Part shown: positions 1 to 11,599 of the stretch, in pieces
Layout: each line of letters begins with the position of its first letter
Numbering within the stretch: the stretch's first letter is position 1
Assembly: GCF_023078275.1 (NCBI RefSeq)
Contig: NC_062988.1
Location: 2,993,501 to 3,057,500 of the forward strand
Origin: Leguminivora glycinivorella
Lineage: Eukaryota > Arthropoda > Insecta > Lepidoptera > Tortricidae
DNA: 64,000 nucleotides
Direction: 5' to 3'
Program-made: the position numbers and the translations under genes
Notes under the pieces: model-generated
What the model saw: only the letters and a program-made list of their open reading frames with translations
Database searches by the model: none
Told to the model about the DNA's origin: nothing

Positions 1-205
1 AGTGCGTAAAAAAGGAAGTTCGAAACGAGTGGCGATAAATTAAAACACGACCGAAGGGAGTGTTTTAAATCGACACGAGTTACGAATTTCCTTTTCACAC
101 GTGTATCGTACGACGTTTTTCAGTACAGATGGCCCTTTGAAATTTCGACCTGACATATAATGAACCACTTCTCGCACTAGTGCGTAAAAAAACACCATCT
201 GTACT
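1..205. mobile_element. Partial copy of the same foldback family at the window edge
   Basis: Positions 1-180 match 58226-58404 closely (GTGCGTAA, GAAACGAGTGGCGATAAATT, GACCGAAGGGAGTGTTTTAA). The left end is cut by the window. CAGTACAGATGG near 121 pairs with CCATCTGTACTG near 193. Confidence 0.8.
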
Positions 206-229
206 GAAAATAAATAAACGGTAAGCTCA

Positions 230-432
230 AGACGGCTTGTGTTGCGGATACTCAGACAACGATATATATAATATACAAATACTTAATACTTATATACATA
301 GAAAACATCCATGAGTCAGAAACAAATATGTATATGTGCTCATCACACAAATAAATGCCCTTAACGTGATGGGAACCCAGGACCGCAGCTTAGCAGGCAG
401 GGTCACTACCGACTAGGCCAGACCGATCTTCC
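230..432 (-). repeat. tRNA-derived SINE
   Basis: The minus strand reads a Pol III-type head near 432-360: TGGCCTAGTCGGTAGTG as box A and a decayed GGGTTCCCATC box B. It is followed by a body GGGCATTTATTTGTGTGATG shared with 28255. It ends near CGATATATATAATATAC. No target duplication was identified. Confidence 0.6.
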
Positions 433-2350
433 AACCAACCAATAGGTACAGTATCAAACCCATATGCTACTTTTAACCTTTCTGAGCCGTTTTTTATAAC
501 ACCGTCCATTCCAAAATCCACACACACACTTTTACCATCATAAGTATCATAACTACCACACGTTTTAAGACCACTTACGCTATTCTAGCTCTGTAAACGA
601 TCTGACAATAGGCATTATAGCAAGCCGTCGATTCAGAGCCAATCAAGCGGCGCTGCAGTCAGGACCTCATCTCGTCTTAAACAGTCCCTAGGATATGACA
701 CTGAAACTGCGGTCTTGGAAGAATTTTTCGCATTTCTTTTTACTTGTTCATATATTATCCCATGTAGCGCCAAAGATTTCTTCGGTTATCTCATAATTTT
801 GACTTCTTGTGTAGTCCTAAGTATCAAGCAGTTCTTGGCGGAGTTCAGTTTGATCTGAAACATCAAAATAAAAGTGACTTTTCAGCAACGCGCAAACGGA
901 TTTCCTGTTCGTTCGTATAGGCCTCTTCTGAAATAGATGCCGATGACAGGATTATTTTGATTTGCTACTTCAATTTTTTTTTATGGGATAGGAGGCAAAC
1001 GAGCAGACAGGTCGCCTGATGATAAGCGATCACCGCCGCCCATGGACACCCGAAACACCAGAGGTTTGTCAATTTCGATAACACCGTTCCATTTTGACAT
1101 CTATTTTTTTTGTTGTGAGAAACAATTCTGGCTATTCTGAGAACAATGGGCCCAATACACTCGTAGGGGAGATCGAAGTTAGTTGTGACAGAGAAGAGTT
1201 GTGAGATAACTTATTAACTATCCGCAAGTTCGCAATAGAGCTCGTTTGCTAGTTTAAAACTTAAAGTATAAAACCAGCGCTGTTGCGAGTTTGCTAAATG
1301 GTTAATGTTCCCAAAAAGTCGGCGTTGTCACAACTCACCTCTGTCACAATTTACCTCGTTCTCCCCTAAACTACTACTCGTTTATAAATATGTGAAAAAA
1401 TGCGCTTTCAACTACTAGCATAGCTTAACGAAGTAAAGATAGCTCACGCCGGCAGTATGCGTATTAAACTGTGGTTTGCGTAAAAACTGGCGAAGTCCAC
1501 ACTGTTCGTGGCGTAAGGTACAATTTCCTTCGGTTATTCTTCGAAATATGATTTAATCCGCGCACAATGGTGGCACGGCCGCTGGGTCTTCAATAAAACC
1601 AGCTTCCTTTCTGGTGTGTACCTACTCGATTTTGTGGAACGACGTTTTTACCAAAACATATTTGAGTTTCGAAAAGCTGGACAGAGGTCGCAGATTACTA
1701 CTATTTTTAGCTGTGTTATTTTTCTTATACATTTTAACTATAGCTTACATATTTATACTTAGGACTTACATTTACCAGTATTCTACAGTAGAGCTTATTC
1801 CTTCTTCCTACCTACTTCTAGCAGAATGTGAATTTGATTTTTGGTTAATTTCATGAATTGTTACTTTGGACACTCGTTTTTAATTTATGCAGTAGGTAGC
1901 TACAAGATATGGACATACAATCAATTACAATTTAATAACGAATCCAGTATGTTTTGTACTAGAAAATAGGTATTCTTATTTTGCGTTATTTTTCAAGCAA
2001 ACTGCGAAGTTCATTTTATTTCCTTTCAGGACCTGTATAGCCAAGAGTTTTAGCGTTATATCTCTCTATCACTCATCCGTTTTTGTGCCACAGAGCTGTG
2101 CGCTTTGATCGCCACTGACCGTCAACAATTGTACTCTTGGCTACATTTAGTTTTCCACCCTCTTGTACCTATTGCACCGAAAATCAGAGTTGACTTCAGA
2201 CAAAATCTGTGAAATCGAGTCCCGGAATAGGAATTGCGAGCGTGGTTTGTATTCAGCTGCCTGCGCTCTATGCGTGCCACGAACCGAGCATTGGTGGATG
2301 AGATACTTCCAAATCGTGTATTTTGATATTTTTTTTTAATTTTTTTTTTA
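432..2350. other. Intergenic, no gene supported
   Basis: Apart from the family B repeat at 974-1065 I see nothing definite. A frame at ~1590-1856 contains a hydrophobic run and is discussed as a finding. Confidence 0.5.
974..1065 (+). repeat. Dispersed repeat family B, copy 1
   Basis: Core GATAGGAGGCAAACGAGCAG then CAGGTCGCCTGATGATAAGC and GCCCATGGACACCCGAAACA. Other copies are at 2930-3066 (minus), 4452-4522 (plus) and a diverged one at 45150-45275 (minus). Confidence 0.8.
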
Positions 2351-2707
2351 TTATAAAAGGGGTTTTCTTTCAACCCCTTATTTTGTCAAGAGTGGCACTG
2401 AAGCTTTAGTAGTTTCATGTGCTCTGCCTACCCCTTTACGGGATACAGGCGTGATTGTATGTATGTATAAATGGGCTTACTCTTGGCCACAGACTAGCCG
2501 AAGGCAAAGACGTGGCCTACGATGGAGTGAGCTCGCCCAGAAGATGCCTGTTCACTCTTGATTTGAAGGTTGCCGGGTTATATGAGCTCGGAAATATTAC
2601 CGGCGCAAGAAATTCCACTCTACTTTTTTTTTTTCCAAAATCAACTAACATAAAATGAACAGGGCCCGTAATTTTCAGGCCGATGACGTCAATTTGACGT
2701 CACGCTC

Positions 2708-3328
2708 CGCTCCATATAGGGTGATCCCAAATAGTTTTATTGTAAATTATTAATCATTAGTCGTCAATCACTTTAATCATGTACAAATTACTTCAAAATT
2801 AGTCTATTTACACGTGGAATAAATAATACCTACTTGATACGTGAATTCCAAAACAAAAGGATTTTTATGAATATTGCGTTATATATGAACGCGAAGATAA
2901 GTTACTTTTTCTTTGCACGGGAATTAATGCACAGAGCGCACACCCATCTTAAAGGCCGGCAACGCACCTCCAACACCTCTGGTGTTTCGGGTGTCCATGG
3001 GCGGCGGTGATCGCTTACCATCAGGCGACCTGTCTGCTCGTTTGCCTCCTATCCCATAAAAAAAAGGGACGGCGTGCTTCACTTTGATTTGAAGAGGAAT
3101 TCTGTTTTCTACATCATTATTGAAATGTGTTAACAATACCGTTTAATAAAGTGTATATATAAAAACAAATCAAATAGTTTTATTTAAGTTTCACATATCA
3201 AGTAGTTATTATTTATTCCACGTGTAAATAGACTTTCTTTTAAATAATTTGTACATGATTAAAATGATTAACGACTAATGATTAATCATTAACAATAAAA
3301 CAATTTTTTTTTCACCCTATATGGAGCG
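2708..3328. mobile_element. ~620-bp TIR element with ~140-bp arms and a nested repeat
   Basis: It starts CGCTCCATATAGGGTGA, and its right end gives the same sequence read in reverse. Arms 2708-2850 and 3190-3328 remain similar throughout (CACGTGGAATAAATAATA in both). A dispersed repeat (2930-3066, minus) is inserted near the centre. Its right end abuts an RTE relic. Confidence 0.78.
2930..3066 (-). repeat. Dispersed repeat family B, copy 2
   Basis: Longest copy here, nested in the 2708-3328 element. It extends beyond the core to AAGGCCGGCAACGCACC, read on the plus strand. Confidence 0.8.
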
Positions 3329-3333
3329 TTAAA

Positions 3334-3840
3334 GCAAGTAAAGACGTAGGGTTGCAAATAAATTGGAGCAAAACGAAGATTATGACAAACTCAAGTAAAC
3401 AACTAGTACATCTTGGCGGCGAACCATTAGAATATGTCGATACCTATGTATATCTGGGCAAACAGATCTCTTTTAACTCTCAAAACAATGTAGCAGAAAT
3501 AGACAGAAGAATTGCAGGCGCATGGGGGAAGTTTTGGAGCCTAAAGGAGGTATAACAATCAGGTCAAAAACAAATGTAACTGATGCTCTAGGACACTCAT
3601 TAAAACTAAAGTGGCGATGGGCAGGGCACGTGGCCCGCATGACTGACAACCGTTGGACGAAACGTTTAACATTTTGGCACGGCCCAAAGGGAAAAAGAAA
3701 GAGAGGAAAACCTTTATCAAGATGGGAAGACGAAATTGCACGATACATAGGAAAGAGATGGATGGTAAAAGCTAGAGACAGAAAACATTGGTCCAATCTG
3801 GAGGAGGCCTTCACCCTTCAAGGAGGGGTTTTTGCTTGAC
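3334..3840 (+). pseudogene. RTE-type LINE remnant with internal deletion
   Basis: Two frames survive. The first (3346-3555) has VGLQINWSKTKIMTNSSKQ and YVDTYVYLGKQISFNSQNN, the end of an RT palm and thumb. The second (from ~3570) has KLKWRWAGHVARMTDNRWTK and GKPLSRWEDEIARYIGKRWM, the C-terminal block. The intervening residues are missing. It is distinct from the 18048 element. Confidence 0.8.
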
Positions 3841-4281
3841 ATATTTTACTAAGTATATAATTTATAAACATAAATATTTTACATAATGCATGAATTCAGC
3901 AAGTTTAATTAATTATTTTTACTTTAATTATTCAATTATTTTTTACTATGACATGTTTGTTCTGCATAAATTACTACATATAATAATTGATGACTACTTT
4001 CTTCCAAATAATAAATGCATTACCTATGTTAATATACCATGCAACATCTTTGTTAGCTGAATTCCCAAAACTGTATCATCTAAAATTAACTAGTTTAAAT
4101 TATAATATTTGTATTAACGTAAATTATTGAATGATAGAATTATCTGAATTACTAAATTATTTGAATGTGTCTAATTAAAATAATAATATTTTAAATAGTT
4201 AATTAATTATATTGACCAGATAAATTGTAGCATGTTATTATTTAAGTCTGCAAAAAATAAAAGGCTTTTTTATTTTATTTA

Positions 4282-4443
4282 GCTTCGCTTGCGTTAGAAA
4301 GAGACAAAAAGTAGCCTATGTCACTTTCCATCCCTTCAACTATCTTCACTTAAAAAATCACGTCAATTCGTCGCTCCGTTTTGCCATGAAAGGGGGACAA
4401 ACAAACAGACACACACACTTTCCCATTTATAGTATTAGTATGG
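4282..4443 (+). repeat. Dispersed repeat family A, copy 1
   Basis: Shared core GTTAGAAAGAGACAAAAAGT then AAAATCACGTCAATTCGTCG and CACACACACTTTCCCATTTA. The end is marked by ATTAGTATGGA. Other copies at 15606-15784, 29448-29628 and 36657-36897 are all in the same orientation. Confidence 0.8.
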
Positions 4444-4710
4444 ATGATGTTCCTTTTTTTATGGGATAGGAGGCAAACGAGCAGACAGGTCGCCTCATGC
4501 ACACCTGAAACACCAGTTTGACCAAGTTTGACTAATAGCATGTTATGGTGACTGTAACGTACCGTTATTCGCCACTAGGTACAAACTTACACAGTTATTG
4601 GACTTTCCTTAATATAAACCTGGAAGAAAGAGACGAGAGATTTTTTATTATTATTAAGAGTGGCCAAAAACTATAACAGAGGTTATTGCTTGACAAATTA
4701 GAATAGCATT

Positions 4711-4802
4711 AGGGCTCATTTACACGTTATGAGACTTCGCATGCGAGTTTCATTCATGACAGTGCGGCGTTTGATCGGTCAGCTTTTGATGTAAATGACC
4801 CT
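4711..4802. mobile_element. Short MITE (AGGGCTCATTTACA)
   Basis: The right end TGTAAATGACCCT is the inverted form. The element is ~92 bp. Confidence 0.7.
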
Positions 4803-5478
4803 TTAGTAAATACATTAATCAAAATCGCGAGTGCTTTGTTCAAAACGAATTACTCATATTAGAAGAAACATCCTAAACACGAGTAACTACTTAGTATACT
4901 CGACGAGTATTTACTGAGTCAGCGAGTACTCGGCGAGCGAGCGATTCGAGCGAAGTAGCATTTTAGTTTCGATCAAACACCTACTTCAAATACAAAATAT
5001 TCAAATAAGCAAGGAAGAAAGACCTAAATTAATAGAAATCGCGATTCGAAATCGCGACGCGAAATTCTTTGTTCGAAGCGAACTTGTCCTAAGCATGAGT
5101 AACTAGTACTCAGTAAATACTCGGCGAGCGAGCGATGCGAGCGAAAATGCGCATTACGCACGCTCGCGCAGAGTGCGTAATTAGCCCGTAATTACGGCGA
5201 CACTAGCACCACCACGAGTTCGGGGAAGACGGAGACAGTCTGTGGGTTTACTGGAGTACCCATAATATGGTCAGAATGTGCCACTTTTGGTCAAAGGCCT
5301 CCCCTCTTTTCCGAGAATCAGTCCGATGCAGACATTACGCTTCTAAATTGAATTGAAAATGTGTGTATTCGGTAGAACACCTTGAATGTATGTACTATTA
5401 TTATTATTATTGTTTGTTATAGTGGGCCTTTGTGTATCACGTCGACCAAGAGAGATCTATTGTGACGGCCCTTTGTGG

Positions 5479-5745
5479 TTAGATATCCTTACTTATGCCC
5501 GTTGAATCCAGGAAATTCCAGCTTCTTTGGGCTGTAAGGTCTTGTACCTCATAGGGTTGCAGTACCTGCCGCCCTAAGTAGATACTTCTCTTTGACATTA
5601 GTGGACCGCAGGAACAAAGGATGTGCATTGCAGTCTCCTCCGTTTCCTGGCAGAACCTGCATGTCGCCTCTAGTTTCATGCATGTACTAAGGGTACCAAG
5701 GTATTGCATTGGCGCTGCGTTGTGTGTACGAGATGTGTTCTCCAA
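5479..5745 (-). pseudogene. LINE ORF2 C-terminal remnant (zinc-knuckle-like)
   Basis: Minus-strand translation contains TCRFCQETEETAMHILCSCG followed by SKRSIYLGRQVLQPYEVQDL. The C-x2-C-x8-H-x3-C arrangement and its R-x4-LG continuation are common at the C-terminus of I/R1/Jockey-group LINE proteins. Nothing upstream is preserved. Confidence 0.65.
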
Positions 5746-7490
5746 CTCAAATACTTATCTTTAAATGAGATAAATAAACGTGAGTTCTTAAATTTATAAG
5801 TTCTCAAGTAAATATGTTGTAAGATATTAAATTGAACAATTTGAAATAAGTTACATAAATTGTATAGGTACCAGTGGCGTAGCGTCGATAGAACTTGATT
5901 CCCAACGGGTTCCCTAAAATTCTGCAGTATCTGTAGAAGTCCATACAAATCAGATCCCAAAAACGGCTTTACCAACAAAAATTTTGCCGCGTCGCCACTG
6001 ATAGGTACTTACTTCCAGATTGTAATGTTTTTCTGATAATTGTTTAAAATATGCTAAATACCTTAGGCATATAGATAGATATGTCTGCTGAAGCAACATA
6101 ACTTACAGGAATATCCTGCCCATCGTAACATTATACAGGAATATTCGGATTTGCCTGATTAATGACTGATCGACCATTTATAGGTGCGTAATAATGACCA
6201 ATTGCAGCAGAAAGGAAAACTGTAAATAAAAACGATAGTCCAGGGTACGTAGCCGAATGGCACAACCGCTCACGAAACGAAACGCTCGTATATATCTATC
6301 TCTATCGCTCTTGCGGATTGGCGCGACAGATCCAGACTACCTTTCGCGGCACCTGTACAGACATAGCTGCTGCAACTCTGCATAAATGACACCACAAAAC
6401 TCATGAAAATATTTATCCCGTCCTGAAAACCTGAAGCCTAGTCACCCCACGCCAGCCGTCACGTATTTAGGTTGGTATTACAGTAATTTGTTTATAGCGA
6501 CACGGCGCTCTTTGACTTTGTGCTCAAATTGTATTACCTACTTGAGGTTTACGTACGTATGTGTGTGTATGTGTGATGTCAGGATTGTGAAATCTGTGAA
6601 CTTGTGGTCACTTCGTTTAACCGCTTATTCATAACATGAATCCTGAATTGCGAGTTAAATTGTGTTTATTTCAATCCATGTTTCATGTAAATCGTTTTAG
6701 GCTGAAGAGTTCTTCGAATTCCAAGAAATAAAAGAACAGCACCAGACTGACAAATATTTGAGAATTTCATTATAGGATGGGAAGTCTATGAAAAATCAAC
6801 GCCATTTAACTTTGACAAATATACATTTTTTCTCTCATAAATGTTTTAAGTATTTACCACTAACCATATGAAGTTTCGCCTAACCAAGCGAAAGTAACAA
6901 ACTTTACGTAGTTCAAAAGCTTATAATTTAATAGGTTTGGTGTTTCGTGTAGGTAACGATACGAGAATTTAAAAAATACCGTTCTAGTGATTTACATTAG
7001 ACGCCACGCCAACATAATCTTATTTGATCACGGGGCATCAGCTCCGATCGTTGGCGAGTCGATCGGCAATATTACGGTAATATTACGGCAATATTATGGC
7101 AATACTTCCGAACGGGCGCGCGGCAAATTTCTCATCAGCGGTGCATCCCCTGCACACAGTTTATGCAATTAAGCTTATGCAGTATTGCAAGAAGGAAATA
7201 GGACATTGTTAATCAAGAAATGAAAGGCACTTATTTCGCTCTAGGTAGGTATGTTTGGCTGAATATTTCGACTCTGAATTGATCTTAGTCATACACCCTT
7301 TTTTTTTCATCTCAAACGTATAGAACACTTGCTTTTCGAAGTCAGGAGCATTCCTTCCAAACCCTGTCTAGTAAATCGTTTCGACAACGGTAAACTTCGT
7401 CCAAAACGGATGCCAAAACCTCACTATTCAAGGCCGTAGAACAAAGGTAGCCCCAAGGTAGGCCTCAGAAGCATTGGCTGGCCGTGAGAG

Positions 7491-7592
7491 GTTTAGCACA
7501 ACTCGCGCTCTCGCGCGCGAGTCCATACTTGAAGTCAGTACGCTTGATGTGTGGACTCGCGCGCGACAAGGCAAGTTGTGCTAAAGGGTCAG
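7491..7592. mobile_element. Foldback MITE, family E, copy 1
   Basis: GTTTAGCACAACTCGCGCTC on the left and GGCAAGTTGTGCTAAAGGGT on the right flank a CTCGCGCGCGA palindrome. The left arm is more diverged than in the copy at 41534. Confidence 0.8.
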
Positions 7593-8445
7593 AGGTAGCC
7601 GAAGACCGTGAAAATGGAGAAAACTGATGCGGAAAGTGGCCCGCCTCTAGGCTGAGAAAATGGTAGGTCGAAGAAGAACAAAAGGTATATCGATTCAGGT
7701 TTCTATGTATCTGGAATTATGTACGGATCAAAAGTGACACTGATAATACGAAGAATCAAAATACGTATTCGAGTAGATATACTGGTGCCTGTTTAAACTG
7801 TAGCAGCGAAGGGTGCATTCAGCGTGCATCCGCGGTAATTGTGCCGGGAAATGACGGCAAACCACACATTTAACACATTTGCACATATAAAGTCTGACAG
7901 TAGTGTATGTAGGTAAAGAATTCATGTAGGTAAGATTCAGCGCTTTACATATTTCCAGTATAGGCTAGTTTTTGTTACCTATTTTTGAATGATTGAAGTG
8001 TGTGTTTGTTTTTAGTTAAGTAGATACGAAAGTTCATTATTATCTCGGCTATTTTCGCAGTTTCACTTCTGGTTTTCTTTTTTATTTGCATTAAATCGGA
8101 ATTTACAATCTTAAGTAATAAAATGGATAGGTTTTAGCGCTTGGTCTAGTTTGGTACGAAATTTTATTGTGATGGGAATGTTAGATATTTGCTGTGAAAT
8201 TTCAATATTAGATAATGTTTTTTTAAATATCAATCCACTGTAGTGTACTATTAATTGCAGTTCAGCTTGAAGTATTGATTTAAACGAAGTGCCTTTTAGT
8301 TTACGCCAAGATTACTCATTGGTCGAAGCACTTTGCTCAAATACTCTGTGCGGCACTTCGAAATAATCTCTGTAATATTTTCCGAACAGTATCTTATGAA
8401 GGTTAATTTGTTACACTTCAAATTAAATCAATTTATCTTAGGACC

Positions 8446-8628
8446 ATCTCTCTTCTCTTCTCAGTCGTTCCCTCATGGCTGAGGATCGTGACCAACAGTG
8501 ATTTCTCTCCACTTGACGCGGTCTAGGGCCATATGGACTGCCATCTGCATGGAACCACAAGCTTTCGTCACGGTGTCAGCCCACCTTAGCGGTATTCCAC
8601 CTCTGGAGCGCTTAGGACCATAATTATC
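8446..8628 (+). repeat. LINE-tail-like dispersed repeat
   Basis: CCTCATGGCTGAGGATCGTG and TCTCTCCACTTGACGCGGTC are blocks I associate with RTE-type 3' regions in Lepidoptera. No ORF remains. Confidence 0.45.
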
Positions 8629-8948
8629 TATATATTTCTGTTTTCAAATCCAGCAATGGAATAACAATCACAACTGCAACAGCAGTCAAAGCCCCTCGCC
8701 CTGCTTGCACCGCGCATCGATCAAGTGCTTGCACTAAACTACACTTGCTTATTTGCACTTGAACGTAATCTGTTTTGCAAGTTCCCCTATTGTCGAATGC
8801 GGCGAGACGGAAAATTGATCAAGGATTTATTAATAATAAATCTATTCCCTATAACGGGACCTTTTTGTAGGATATACCTACAGATTCTAGAATTTAGAAA
8901 ATATTGTCTCCCATAACCATTATCAATAGCCACTTCTACACGCTTGAA

Positions 8949-9105
8949 GCCTGGCGTCCACTAGGCTCGCCGAGTCGAGTCTCATTAATTCGGCTTCTGC
9001 ATTTCTTATGGAACTGTTGCGTCCATTAGCGACGCGTCGAATCGCATTCAAATGTATGAGGACTCGATTCGATGCGGCACGATTCCGCCGAAGTGGACGC
9101 CGGGC
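8949..9105. mobile_element. MITE with GCCTGGCGTCCACT termini
   Basis: The right end AGTGGACGCCGGGC is the inverted form. The interior has CGAGTCGAGTC and its approximate complement. Confidence 0.75.
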
Positions 9106-10269
9106 ATGACGGATCATCGCTTTGTAGAGAGCGAATGAAATGTGACGTCAATGCTTTTCCGCCTATGGCTATCGTAAATATTATACAAGTCTATCGTTGG
9201 GTATGCAAACTTCTAGTACTAGGACTAATATAAGTAGATATAATTTTAACAGTTCGGAGCAAGCTATACCTACTTATCAACTCGCGTAGCGCCTTTTTTC
9301 ACGTAAATTAAATCCAAGGTTCAATTTACTCCAATCATGTCTTACTCAACAGTTTAACCGATTTTTTTTTCCCTATTTGTTGAGGTGATAACTTCATTCT
9401 CTTACTTACTTTAATTAGTAGTAGCGTGTTTTCAGCAGTGGGTCGAAAATGACCCTATGGGCAAAATTATATGGGCTAAATAATAATGTCAAAATATGCC
9501 TCCGGTTCTGGTGCATGTATCGCCCCTGGAGTTTAAACTTCTACTTAACCGATTTTATAAAAAAGCACACGTTGCTTGTAAAAAGTGGGCTCCCGTAAAT
9601 TCCCTCACGGTGGTTGGGCCCTGATTGTGCAACATCCATCCTACGGGTCATTACACGGGACGATTAGTCGCCCAGCTCAGTTTAAATATAGCCTAGTTCT
9701 CAAGGGTTCGTGGTTACACCGAGTAAAAATCCGGTGAACAAGATTTGAATCACTGATTTAATAGTTTTATGCAACATCCTTCTACAAAATAACTTATAAA
9801 GCCTCTTCTGGAAGATAACCTATGATGCTGGGAGCGTCCCCTTTGCATCGCGACTTAACTTTTGGGTACAGAAGGTGTAGCCAACACTTCTTTGATGAAC
9901 TGTTTAGTGTCGGTCGACACATTGGCTAAGCGTCTCTATGGCAAGCGCCAAGATTCGTTAGAAACGCCTATATGCGGGTTTTAATGTCTGGACCAGGTCC
10001 ACAGCAGTGCCAAACTTCTAGGAGTGATAATCGAGTCTTCTATCATAGGTATAGGTATACATCCGAAATCCGTCCTCGGATCATCGAGGTGCAAGAGTTG
10101 CAAGACATGGGTATCGATTGGCAACTAAAATGAGGTTGGGCGGTAAATGTAGGCAGAGGAAATTAGGTGGACTAAAATGATTTTAGTTCAGTAATGAGAA
10201 AATCCACGTTTAGATGGTGGTTACTTTCAGACGAAAAAAGCGCTTACCGGTTAAATCGAAGTGACAATC

Positions 10270-10590
10270 GTGGAACAGAAAAATAGTATACTTAGTCTGA
10301 CCAAAGAGGATTGAGTATTATAGAGAGTTACTGTCAAAGTAAAATGTGTAATAGTGCATAGACTGCCATCTTTTGACACAGGCTTAAAACTTTTGAACCT
10401 CAATTTTGACAATTTGGTCCATATTCTTAGCTTGATATGTGTTAAAATGTCAAATATTAATATTAGCGCCATCTAGCTGAGCGTACCCCAAAGGTGTAAT
10501 GCCATCTAGGCCACCGTACCTTTTTCTGTATGGTACTGAGGTACGTTTTTTTCTTAGATTTTATCTGTCTATACGGAGTTATATATGTCT
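10270..10590 (-). repeat. Dispersed repeat, inverted relative to 45460-45745
   Basis: Contains the complements of the blocks listed for the other copy. The similarity covers most of this interval. Confidence 0.75.
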
Positions 10591-11599
10591 TTGGTCTGAC
10601 TAATCTTGGCCAGTAAGTAAATAAGAAAGTTTCAGATTACACGTTTGTAGTGGCTGACAATTTATTTCTCTAATGGTTTATTGTTACTCATATCAATTTT
10701 TTGGCATTTATTTGGAAACTTTCCAACGCACTGGTTAGGTACTTTACACTACCCCGTACCTGCCTGTCCATCGCTCGCTAATCGCTCGGCCAAGATTAAT
10801 AAGCTTAAGCCAGCCTTTTTTCGGGCGAGCTAATGGGCCAGAAGTAATTCGCCTCTTTATGGCCGCGGATTTATTATTGGGTGCTGGGTAAATTATTAGC
10901 TCGTGTGAGGGAGAGGTTACAGAATGTGCCTACGCATTTATTTGGAAAATAAATAAACGTGACAACGTAAACTTACGAGTACGTGAGTAATACTGTTATT
11001 TAGTAAGATTTTGCATGCATTAAACAAGTGCGTCTTATCTTATCTAAAATCTTCGGGGTCCACTTCGACCCATCAGTATCTTTTGTGCTATCACCCCCTG
11101 CGATCCTTAGATCCTTCAGCTATATACTCCATGTCAACAAATGCGTCACTCCACATGCATGCCATATTATCTGGTCTAGTTCTTTACCGCTGAGTGCTCA
11201 TTACATTTTTTTATAGCGTAGTACAAGTGATATTATATTTTACTGATTTTTGTTGAAATGTTTCACTGCGTAGTCCTTCGAGAGAATATGTCATCGACCA
11301 AGCAACGACATCCATTTCGACTGTCCACCGATTATCCATCCATCCATTGTTTCGACTCCGTGAACAAAGACCGACCAATTTGATAAATGCCTGGCAAAAA
11401 AGAATAGAAAATAATAGGGGCGCCACTGTCTATGTAAACAAATTTAAATGTGGCAACTATTGAGCCGCTTTTGTATGAGAGAAGTTGTTGCTATGATAAA
11501 AAATTTAGTTTCAATTCTATTCTTTTTTTGGCAAGCTGTAACAGGATGTATCATCCAAACCCCCGATCACTGATAATACTATGTAGAAATAGTAAGAGA

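Larger units (their letters stand above)
5760..10260. other. Intergenic, scattered short repeats only
   Basis: Contains family D and E pieces, the 8446 and 8949 repeats, and a short run of GGCAATATTAC-like units at 7060-7110. No coding frame or RNA gene is supported elsewhere. Confidence 0.5.
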
